Assembly: GCF_004320525.1 (NCBI RefSeq)
Contig: NZ_SIHX01000002.1
Span: 248,001-312,000, forward strand
Direction of reading: 5' to 3'
DNA from: Arthrobacter sp. S39
GTDB taxonomy: Bacteria > Actinomycetota > Actinomycetes > Actinomycetales > Micrococcaceae
DNA length: 64,000 bases
Under the pieces are notes generated by a model. That model worked only from the letters and a program-made list of their open reading frames with translations, did not search any database and was not told where the DNA came from. Position numbers and translations under genes: made by a program. Below, one piece after another: positions 8,804 through 15,904 of the stretch. The first letter of the stretch is position 1; each line of letters starts with the position of its first letter.

Positions 8804-9820
8804 CTACGCGCTTGAGCCGACCGTGGATTCGCGCACCACTACCTTGAACTCGGTCTCAATCTCCCGGGGCGGCATTCCGTTCGGATCCTTGATCCGTTCC
8901 ATCAGCATCCGGATGGCGGTCTCGGCGATTTCTGTCCGCCCAGGATCGACGGTGCTCAGCGTGGGAAGGGTGTACCGGGTTTCGTCCAGGTCGTCGAAGC
9001 CGATCACGGCGACGTCGTCCGGGACACGGAAGCCCGCTTCCTGCAGGACGCGCACGGCGCCCTGGGCCAGGGTGTCGTTGAGCCCGAAGACGGCGTCGAA
9101 GCTGGCGCCGCGGTCCAGCAGGTCATGCATGGCGGCCGCACCGTTGGACCGGTGCCAGTCCACCACATAGGCGACGATCCCGTCGTCGTACGGAATTCCC
9201 CGCGCTTCCAGCGCTTCCCGGTACCCGCGCAGGCGAAGTCCGGCCGAGCCGATCACTTCCCCCTCATGGGCGCCCACGACAGCGATCCGCTTCTTCCCAA
9301 GGTCCAGCAGGTGTTCGGTGGCGGCCCGGGCGGCGGTGACGTTCTGCATGGTGACGTGGTCCGAGGCGCTGCCGAAGATGCGTTCGCCCAGCAGGACGAT
9401 CGGCACGTCAGCCTTGATCAGGTCCGCGTCCTCCTGGCCGAGGGCGAGCGGGCTGAAGATCAGGCCGTCGGACATCTTGAGCCGGGGGCTGGCCATGACC
9501 TCCAGCTCGCGCTTCCGGTCGGCGCCGGTCTGTTCTATCAGCACCACCAGGCCGTGTTTCGCGGCGGCTTCGATCACGGCATCGGCCAGCTCGGCGAAGT
9601 ACGGCAGGCTCAGCTGGGGGAGTGCCAGGGTGATGGCGCCGGTCTGCCCGGAGCGCAGGCTGCGGGCGGTCAGGTTGGGCCGGTAGCCGAGCTCGGCAAT
9701 GGCCTTTTCCACCTTGGCGCGCGTGGTGTCCCGGACGTGCGGATGGTTGTTGATCACGTTGGAGACGGTCTTGAAGGACACGCCTGCCACGCGGGCCACG
9801 TCGTGAAGCGTTGCCGCCAT
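8804..9820 (-). CDS. LacI-family transcriptional regulator
   Basis: A 338-residue repressor. The N-terminal LacI helix-turn-helix (TLHDVARVAGVSFKTVSNVIN) and hinge helix are followed by a periplasmic-binding-like sensor domain. It has a strong GGGGGAG ribosome site. It lies directly downstream of the GH127 gene on the same strand. A CAACGTTG palindrome at its own promoter and a GAAAGCGCTTTC palindrome before the GH127 gene are likely targets. The inducer is probably an arabinose-containing sugar, inferred from context only. Confidence 0.93.
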   Translation of the reverse strand: MAATLHDVARVAGVSFKTVSNVINNHPHVRDTTRAKVEKAIAELGYRPNLTARSLRSGQTGAITLALPQLSLPYFAELADAVIEAAAKHGLVVLIEQTGADRKRELEVMASPRLKMSDGLIFSPLALGQEDADLIKADVPIVLLGERIFGSASDHVTMQNVTAARAATEHLLDLGKKRIAVVGAHEGEVIGSAGLRLRGYREALEARGIPYDDGIVAYVVDWHRSNGAAAMHDLLDRGASFDAVFGLNDTLAQGAVRVLQEAGFRVPDDVAVIGFDDLDETRYTLPTLSTVDPGRTEIAETAIRMLMERIKDPNGMPPREIETEFKVVVRESTVGSSA

Positions 9821-9871
9821 CCTGCCTCCCCCTGGTGCTGTGCCAGGCCCGGGCGGCCTGTCACGGATATT

Positions 9872-12151
9872 TTACAACGTTGCATCGCCCCGCAGGAGCT
9901 GCACGGACAGCAGGTCGCCGGTGGCCATGCCGGGCAGGGCATGGACGGAGAATACGAGCTTTCCCACGGTTCCGGCGGGAACCACGAAATCCTGCACGTC
10001 CGCGTCCACGCTACGCCACGCAGTGCCGGGTTCGCCGAGCGGAACGCCGTTGAGGCGCAGCTCGTGTCCAGTCCCCTCGAGACTTCCGGCGCGGAACCTG
10101 ACGCGCAGCACCGCCGGGGCATCTCCGGGTCCGGCCAGCGCATAGGAGAACCAGCCGGTGGCACTGCGCCAGTGCACCCCTTCGCTGCCGCCGGCCCGGG
10201 TGGATTCCCCGGCAAAGTGGTGGTCGGATTCGGGCTGCTGCTCGCCGGCGGTGACGCTGTCGATGACATCAGCGGCGCCGGCTGCCGCGGCGTCCAGGGC
10301 GGCCAGTTCGGCGGTGCGCTCCGCAGCTGAAACTCCGGCGGGCCAGTAGACGGTGTAGCGCTCGTCGTGGATGCCGGCGAACGGCTCCAGCCGCACGCTG
10401 ACCGGGCGGCCGTCGAGCTCCGCGGCCAGTTCCGCCGTGAGCGTCTTGCGGTCCAGGAGTACGACGGCGTCGGCGGGGTTGGGTGCAGTGACCACCGGTG
10501 TGCCGGCGAGGGGAGTCTTTGGTCCGGACGCGACGTGGCCCATCCGCTCGTCCGGGGCCTCGCAGCCGGGGACGCCGTCGGCGCCGTTGCGGGCTGCCAG
10601 GACCACGGGCCCATACGTGAACGAGACCCAGGGTGAGCCGTCCGGCAGCGCCTCGGCCCGCACTTCGGCCGCCAGGCGGACGGTGACGGTCGTGGTGCCT
10701 TCCCAGGTCCGGCGGATGGCGATGTCCCGGCTGCCGGGACCGGCCTCCAGAAGCTGCCCGCCGGCGTCGGCCTCCATTCCCGTGGCCCAGCCGGGACGGC
10801 GGAGGCGGAGCGTGAACTCGGTGGGTGCGTCCGCGGTGACGTGCAGCGTGGCGGTGTCGGAGCGGGGGAAGTCGGTCTCCAGCCTGAGGTGCACGCCGTG
10901 TTCCGACCAGTCCAGTTCGGACGGAATGTAGAGGTTCACCGAGAGTTCTTCCGGGCCGTGGCTGTAGATGAGTTCGCCGTACCGGGCGTGGTTTTCCAGC
11001 CCGGACCCGACGCAGCACCACATGGATTCCTGGGCCTTGGAGTAGACGCGGTAGTGGGCCGGCCGCATGGGTGTGAAGTAGACGAAGCCGCCGTTGTCCG
11101 GGTGCTGCGAGGAGAGGATGTGGTTGTAGGTGGCGCGCTCGTAGAAGTCGACCGCCGCGGGGTCGCCGGTGCGTTCGAAGCGGAGCTTGGCGAGTTTGAC
11201 CATGTTGTAGGTGTTGCAGGTTTCCGGGCCCTGTTCGTCCTGGACCATGGACGCGAAATCACCGGACGGGTGGAAGTGCTCACGCACGCTGTTGCCGCCG
11301 ATGGAGACGGTGCGGCGCGTGAGCACGGTGTCCCAGAAGAAGTCCGCGGCCCGCGCGGACCCGGCGTCACCGGTGGTGGCGGCGAGCCGGGCGTAGCCCA
11401 CCACCTTGGGAATCTGGGTGTTGGCGTGCAGCCCGTCGAGCTCATCGCGTCCGGCGGCGAGGGGGTCCAGGATGGCGCGGTGGGCAAACCGGTGCGCCTC
11501 GCGGCGGTAATCGTCGCGGCCGGTGATGTCCGCCAGCGAGGCGAAGGTGTCATTGAGCCCGCCGAACTCGGAGTGGAGCATCTCCTCGAAGGCGTCGCCG
11601 TCCAGCGTCGCGGAGATTTTCAGCCACCAGTCGGCCAGGGCGGTCAGCATGGCGAGGGCCTGGTTAGATCCCGCGTAGGTGTAGGCGTCGAGCAGGCCGG
11701 CGAAGGTTTTGTGCAGGTTGTACAGCGGAACCCAGCGGCCGTTCAGGGTGAACAGATCCGCGTCCACAGTCCCCGCAGCCAGTTCCTCTCCAAGCCGCCG
11801 GCCGCCCGGAACCCCGCCCAGGAATCCGTCGCCGGCGGCGGCCTGGCATTCGGCCAGGACCGCCAGGACGTGGTCCAGGCTTTCCCGGACGTGGGGATCG
11901 CCGGTGGCGGCGAAAAGCTGTGCGCAGGCGGAAAGGTAGTGGCCGCCGATGTGCCCGTCCAGGCCGTCGGCTTCCCAGCCGCCGTAGCCGGGCGCCGCCG
12001 TCGGAAGTCCCGCTTCCCGGCGGAAGGGCGCGAGCAGTCGGTCGGCGTCGAGGCTGAGGACATAGCGGAGGTCCACGTCCTGGGCGTTCTTGAACGCGCT
12101 GGGCAGCAGGCGGACGCTGGACAGCGGGAACGACGGCGTGCGGTGGCTCAT
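9872..12151 (-). CDS. GH127 beta-L-arabinofuranosidase family protein
   Basis: A 759-residue glycoside hydrolase. ATG 12151 starts MSHRTPSFPLSSVRLL, which is typical for the family; the longer open frame upstream runs antisense to rsgA and is discarded. The family's double-cysteine active-site segment is present (MWCCVGSGLENHARYGELIY), and GGHYLSACAQLFAATGD marks the helical barrel. The C-terminal 150 residues form extra beta domains. There is no signal peptide, so it is probably cytoplasmic, acting on imported arabino-oligosaccharides. It is the first of two GH127 proteins in the window (the other is at 25913) and is read together with the LacI gene downstream. Confidence 0.9.
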   Translation of the reverse strand: MSHRTPSFPLSSVRLLPSAFKNAQDVDLRYVLSLDADRLLAPFRREAGLPTAAPGYGGWEADGLDGHIGGHYLSACAQLFAATGDPHVRESLDHVLAVLAECQAAAGDGFLGGVPGGRRLGEELAAGTVDADLFTLNGRWVPLYNLHKTFAGLLDAYTYAGSNQALAMLTALADWWLKISATLDGDAFEEMLHSEFGGLNDTFASLADITGRDDYRREAHRFAHRAILDPLAAGRDELDGLHANTQIPKVVGYARLAATTGDAGSARAADFFWDTVLTRRTVSIGGNSVREHFHPSGDFASMVQDEQGPETCNTYNMVKLAKLRFERTGDPAAVDFYERATYNHILSSQHPDNGGFVYFTPMRPAHYRVYSKAQESMWCCVGSGLENHARYGELIYSHGPEELSVNLYIPSELDWSEHGVHLRLETDFPRSDTATLHVTADAPTEFTLRLRRPGWATGMEADAGGQLLEAGPGSRDIAIRRTWEGTTTVTVRLAAEVRAEALPDGSPWVSFTYGPVVLAARNGADGVPGCEAPDERMGHVASGPKTPLAGTPVVTAPNPADAVVLLDRKTLTAELAAELDGRPVSVRLEPFAGIHDERYTVYWPAGVSAAERTAELAALDAAAAGAADVIDSVTAGEQQPESDHHFAGESTRAGGSEGVHWRSATGWFSYALAGPGDAPAVLRVRFRAGSLEGTGHELRLNGVPLGEPGTAWRSVDADVQDFVVPAGTVGKLVFSVHALPGMATGDLLSVQLLRGDATL
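9873..9884. promoter_or_regulatory. LacI-type operator candidate (autoregulation)
   Basis: TACAACGTTGCA contains the perfect palindrome CAACGTTG with the central CG typical of LacI-family sites. It overlaps the GH127 stop codon and lies 53 nt upstream of the LacI start. Confidence 0.5.
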
Positions 12152-12194
12152 GGAGGCCCTTTCGGGATGGCGGGGGTTCTGGAAGAGCGGTCGG

Positions 12195-12206
12195 GAAAGC
12201 GCTTTC
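12195..12206. promoter_or_regulatory. LacI-type operator upstream of GH127
   Basis: GAAAGCGCTTTC is a perfect 12-bp palindrome with a central CG, 43 nt upstream of the GH127 start. It is probably the target of the LacI regulator encoded downstream (8804-9820) or a global LacI-type regulator. Confidence 0.6.
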
Positions 12207-12277
12207 AGCCTACCGAAAACAGGTCGACTCCTGAAGGCTTTTCCCGCCCCGCGTCTTTGGTGCCCCTTCCCCGACGA

Positions 12278-12334
12278 TGCTCTATCACTCCCGGTTCTTA
12301 AAAGGCACGTTTGGCAACCAGGAGTGATAGAGCA
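12278..12334. repeat. Palindromic intergenic element (GCTCTATCAC type), copy 1
   Basis: Perfect 14-bp inverted repeat TGCTCTATCACTCC / GGAGTGATAGAGCA with a 29-nt loop, starting 10 nt after the rsgA stop. Read on the minus strand it contains GTGCCTTTT in the loop. A related element with the same GCTCTATCAC head and GGCCTTTT loop lies at 48658-48750, also just after a stop codon. It may be a terminator, a mobile REP-like unit, or both. Confidence 0.65.
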
Positions 12335-12344
12335 ACGCCTAGGG

Positions 12345-13505
12345 TCAGCGCCGCTTCCGTTTGGACCGCTGTTCGTCCCTCCGTTCGGAACTGTCACGCT
12401 CCGCGGAGCGCTGCGATTTCCCGGCCACCACCACCTTCTGGTGCCACTCGCGCTGGTAGGCGCGCTGCGCGGCGGCATCGCTGCGCCGGGCCAGGGCGGC
12501 GAGCTCGCGCTGCAGCTTTTGGTAGCTGTGCCAGCGGCGCTCGTCGAGCCTTCCGTCAGCCAGAGCCTCCTGCACGGCGCAGCCCGGCTCCTGCTGGTGG
12601 GCGCAGTCCGCGAACCGGCACCGGCTGGCCAGATCCTCCACATCGGCGAACATCTCGCCCATGCCTTCGCCGGCGTCGAACAGTCCGAATCCCCGGACGC
12701 CCGGGGTGTCCATGAGGACGGCGCCGTTGGGCAGTGGCACGAGTTCGCGGGACGTGGTGGTGTGCTTGCCTTTGAAGTCGCCGGAGCGGACCTCGCCGGT
12801 GTGCTGGACCTGGTGGCCCACAAGGGCGTTGATGAGGGTGGATTTGCCGGCGCCCGACGGGCCGAGGAGGACCAGGGTGCACTGCGGCGGAAGGTGCGCC
12901 AGCAGTGCATCGATCCCGTCGCCGTTCTCGGCCGAGGTGGTGACCACGTCCACGCCCGCCGCCTGCAGGATGACCTTCCCGACGACGTCGTCCGCCACGT
13001 CCGCCAGGTCGGCCTTGGTGATGATCACCAGAGGAACAGCGCCGGAATCCCAGGCGGCCACGAGGGTGCGCTCCAGGCGGTTGTGCGTGAGCGGCCGGTC
13101 CACCGGGACCACCACGCCCACCACGTCCACGTTCGCGGCCAGGACCTGCGCTTCCGACGAGTCTTCAAAGGCGCGTTTCCGGCTGAGTTCGGACCTGCGG
13201 GGCAGGATCCCGGTGATCTGGCGGTCGCCCGCGCGGTTGGGGCCGATCCAGACCCAGTCGCCCGTGACCGGCGGGCCGGCGTCGAGGGGATAGGGCAGGT
13301 GGAGGAGTTCCGTGCCGACGGCGGTCAGGACGAGGTTGCGGTCAACGCGGACCACGCGTCCGGGCTGGTGGTGTTGGTGGTGCTCGGACTGATGGGCGTC
13401 GAAGTGATGGGCTACGGCGGGGGAGTAGCCGTACGTTGTGGGCCCTTGCTGGCTGGAAGTGAATGCGGAAATGCTGTCCAGGCTGGTGCCTGACGAATTG
13501 TTCAA
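12345..13505 (-). CDS. rsgA: Ribosome small-subunit-dependent GTPase A
   Basis: A 386-residue circularly permuted GTPase that assists late 30S maturation. The order is an OB-fold, then ITKADL (G4), GPSGAGKSTLINAL (P-loop), MDTPGVRGFGLFD (G3), then a zinc-binding C-terminus with CRFADC and a later HQQEPGC. The start TTG at 13505 has GAGGA six nt upstream; the GTG at 13535 would add ten residues but lacks a ribosome site. The N-terminus has a His-rich stretch, and the C-terminal tail is basic (RSKRKRR). A short ORF with a very strong ribosome site precedes it. Confidence 0.93.
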   Translation of the reverse strand: MNNSSGTSLDSISAFTSSQQGPTTYGYSPAVAHHFDAHQSEHHQHHQPGRVVRVDRNLVLTAVGTELLHLPYPLDAGPPVTGDWVWIGPNRAGDRQITGILPRRSELSRKRAFEDSSEAQVLAANVDVVGVVVPVDRPLTHNRLERTLVAAWDSGAVPLVIITKADLADVADDVVGKVILQAAGVDVVTTSAENGDGIDALLAHLPPQCTLVLLGPSGAGKSTLINALVGHQVQHTGEVRSGDFKGKHTTTSRELVPLPNGAVLMDTPGVRGFGLFDAGEGMGEMFADVEDLASRCRFADCAHQQEPGCAVQEALADGRLDERRWHSYQKLQRELAALARRSDAAAQRAYQREWHQKVVVAGKSQRSAERDSSERRDEQRSKRKRR

Positions 13506-13577
13506 GGTCAGTCCTCGGGAAAAGTCCCCAGGCACCGCGTGCGCGCAGTCCCGCGGGCAAAACCTGTCGGGTGCGCC

Positions 13578-13658
13578 TTAGGCGGTGCGGATGCTGGAAA
13601 CGGGGGTGATTGGTTTGATGGGTGTGGGGCGCTCTGGGCGCGCGGCTGAAACAGTCAT
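13578..13658 (-). CDS. Putative 26-residue leader ORF upstream of rsgA
   Basis: ATG 13658 is preceded by GGAGGTGG with a 5-nt spacer, the strongest ribosome site seen in the window. It encodes a 26-residue peptide beginning MTVSAARPERP, rich in Pro, Arg, Ser and Thr, ending SSIRTA with a TAA stop 72 nt before the rsgA start. It could be a translated leader that times rsgA expression or a free small protein. No similarity is claimed. Confidence 0.5.
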   Translation of the reverse strand: MTVSAARPERPTPIKPITPVSSIRTA

Positions 13659-13768
13659 CAAAACCACCTCCGTTCTCTCCCGGTGTCCGGCTGCCTGCAC
13701 GGACTCTCGGTTTCCGAGTGTAGCCGCGGGCGCGCGCGTTGGGTAGGGCTTTTATCCCGGTCATGTAA

Positions 13769-13782
13769 TGAAACGTGTCAAG
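13769..13782. promoter_or_regulatory. LacI-type operator (regulon site 1)
   Basis: TGAAACGTGTCAAG, 21 nt upstream of the 13804 start. It is identical over all 14 bases to the reverse complement of the site at 18621-18636. The central ACGT and TGA...TCA ends fit LacI-family binding. The likely regulator is the product of 14854-15864. Confidence 0.65.
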
Positions 13783-13803
13783 CTGTTCAATTAGAGTGGA
13801 CCC

Positions 13804-14850
13804 ATGAAGACCCTCCGCGTTGTTGTGCCAACCCCGCTGCCTGAGGAGCTGTGCGAGCTCATTGAACGGACCGAGCCGCGCGTGGAGGTGGTCCGCGACC
13901 AGGCGCTGCTGCCGCCCCAGCGCTATCCCGGCGACCACAGGGGCGACGAAGAATTCACGCGCAGCGCGGAAGAGCAGGCCCGGTTTGAGAAGCTGATCGA
14001 CTCGGCAGACGCGTTGTACGGTGTTCCGGACCAGTCGTCGTCGCAGCTCAAACGCGCCGTTGAAGCGAACGAACGGCTGCTGTGGGTGCACACCACGCCT
14101 GCCGGAGGCGGCGGGCAGGTACGGGCCGCAGGCCTGAGCCAGATGCAGCTGGAGCGCGTTGCCTTCACTACGTCAGGCGGCGTCCACGCCCAGCCGCTCG
14201 CAGAGTTCGCGGTATTCGGGGTGTTGGCCGGCGCCAGGGACCTCGGCAGGCTCCTGGCCGATCAGCGGAACCGGACGTGGGGGGAGCGCCGCACGGTGGC
14301 ACAGCTGTCCGCGCAGACCGTCCTCGTGGTGGGCCTCGGTGGAATCGGCAGAGCTGTTGCAGAAAAGCTGGCAGCCCTCGGCGCACGGGTCATCGGTGCC
14401 CACCGCAGGCAGGTGGAGGTGCCGGGGATTGAGCGGATCTACCCCATGGGACAGTTGGCAGAAGCCGTAGCAGGAGCGGACGCCATCGTCGTTTGCCTCC
14501 CGGGCACAACGGCCACGCACCGCGTTGTCAGCCGGACGGTCCTGGAGAGCGTCAAGCCAGGAGCCACGATCGTGAATGTCGGCAGAGGGTCGACGGTGGA
14601 TGAACCTGCCCTGGTGGAGGCACTCGCTGACGGCAGGATCGGCTTCGCCGCCCTCGACGTCTTTGACACCGAGCCGCTCCCCGCGGACAGCCCGCTGTGG
14701 GGAATGCCGAACGTCCTGATCAGCCCGCACGCCGCGGCGGTCAACGACGACGAGGAAAGGCTCATTGCCGAGCTGTTCGCCGCGAATGCGACCCGGCTCC
14801 TCGACGGAGAGCCGCTCGTAAATCGGGTCAACACCGTCGAGTTCTACTAG
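13804..14850 (+). CDS. D-isomer-specific 2-hydroxyacid dehydrogenase
   Basis: A 348-residue NAD-dependent dehydrogenase. The Rossmann motif is VLVVGLGGIGRAVAEKL. The catalytic Arg region NVGRGSTVDEPALVEAL, the Glu region AALDVFDTEPLP and the catalytic His in LISPHAAAVN are all visible. Its stop is 3 nt before the LacI start, so the two form an operon. A regulon operator sits just upstream. It probably reduces or oxidises a sugar-acid intermediate; the substrate is unknown. It is only distantly like the enzyme at 5022. Confidence 0.9.
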   Translation: MKTLRVVVPTPLPEELCELIERTEPRVEVVRDQALLPPQRYPGDHRGDEEFTRSAEEQARFEKLIDSADALYGVPDQSSSQLKRAVEANERLLWVHTTPAGGGGQVRAAGLSQMQLERVAFTTSGGVHAQPLAEFAVFGVLAGARDLGRLLADQRNRTWGERRTVAQLSAQTVLVVGLGGIGRAVAEKLAALGARVIGAHRRQVEVPGIERIYPMGQLAEAVAGADAIVVCLPGTTATHRVVSRTVLESVKPGATIVNVGRGSTVDEPALVEALADGRIGFAALDVFDTEPLPADSPLWGMPNVLISPHAAAVNDDEERLIAELFAANATRLLDGEPLVNRVNTVEFY

Positions 14851-14853
14851 GCC

Positions 14854-15864
14854 ATGGCCTCAAGGGTAGGAATCCGGGAAGTCGCAGCGTTGGCGCAGGT
14901 GGCGCAGGGCACTGTTTCGCACTTCATCAACCATCCGGACAAGGTGTCCCCCGAGAAGCGCGAGCGGATCCAGCGTGCCATCGACGAACTGGGTTTCGTC
15001 CGCAACGACGCCGCCTCGCAGCTGCGCCGCGGCAGCAGCGCAACGATCGCGTACATTGCGCCCGACATCAGCAACCCCTTCTTTGCCACCATTGCCGAGG
15101 GGGTCGAGCAACGCGCCGCGGCTGACGGATTGTCCGTTTTCCTGGCCAATTCCAACAGGAGCAGGGAACGGGAAGACGCCTATCTGGAAATGTTCCAGGC
15201 GCACCGGGTCCGTGGCCTGCTGGTGGCATCGCATGGCCCCATCGAGGACCGGCTGGCCCACATCCGCAGGCTTGGCACCCCGAGCGTTCTCGTGGGGCAG
15301 CGGGCTCTGGCCATCGACCAGCCTTCCGTGTCGGTGGACGACGAAATGGGCGGATACCTGGCAGCGAAGCATCTCATCGAGCAGTCGGCGCGGCGCATCG
15401 CCTTTGTTGGAGGTCCCTTGGGGGTACCGCAGATCTCGGACCGGATCGAGGGTGCCAGCCGGGCGGTGCGCGAATGCGTGGATGCCACCCTTGAGGTGAT
15501 CAATGTGGGCAACCGGACCCTCGCCGTGGGCCGGGAGGTAGCAGCAGAGATCGCCAAACGCTCACCGGAGCGCAGGCCCGAGGCAATTTTCGCCGCCAAT
15601 GACCTCCTCGCCTTGGGCCTGATGCACGGTCTTGTGGTGGACAGCGGACTGCGCGTCCCTGCCGACATCCTCCTCGTCGGGTACGACGACATCGAATTCG
15701 CGGAAGCCTCGGTCATTCCGCTGACGTCGGTCCGGGCACCCCATGAGGAGTTTGGCATCGCAGCCGTGGAACTCCTCCAGGCGGTCATCGCCAATGACAC
15801 GAAGTCCGCCAAACAGATCGTCTTCCAGCCGAAGCTGATCGTCCGGGCGTCGACTCTCGCCTGA
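14854..15864 (+). CDS. LacI-family transcriptional regulator
   Basis: A 336-residue repressor with an N-terminal helix-turn-helix (IREVAALAQVAQGTVSHFINH) and a ligand domain ending in typical PLTSVRAPHEEFG style. ATG 14854 has no clear ribosome site and probably relies on coupling to the dehydrogenase 3 nt upstream. Three matched palindromes in the flanking promoters make this the likely controller of the dehydrogenase, the GH78 rhamnosidase and the DUF5060/GH2 operon. Confidence 0.92.
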   Translation: MASRVGIREVAALAQVAQGTVSHFINHPDKVSPEKRERIQRAIDELGFVRNDAASQLRRGSSATIAYIAPDISNPFFATIAEGVEQRAAADGLSVFLANSNRSREREDAYLEMFQAHRVRGLLVASHGPIEDRLAHIRRLGTPSVLVGQRALAIDQPSVSVDDEMGGYLAAKHLIEQSARRIAFVGGPLGVPQISDRIEGASRAVRECVDATLEVINVGNRTLAVGREVAAEIAKRSPERRPEAIFAANDLLALGLMHGLVVDSGLRVPADILLVGYDDIEFAEASVIPLTSVRAPHEEFGIAAVELLQAVIANDTKSAKQIVFQPKLIVRASTLA

Positions 15865-15904
15865 GGTGTCCGGCGGCGGGGAGATGGCCCCGCCGCCGGA
15901 CACC
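15865..15904. terminator. Bidirectional terminator
   Basis: Perfect 17-bp inverted repeat (GGTGTCCGGCGGCGGGG and its complement) with a 6-nt loop. It fills the gap between the converging LacI and rhamnosidase stops, lying directly against both genes. Confidence 0.8.

Noticed and set aside
9872..12910. A single 1012-residue minus-strand frame including GH127
   Set aside because: The first 250 codons lie antisense-frame inside rsgA and lack protein style; a proper GH127 start with ribosome site is at 12151.
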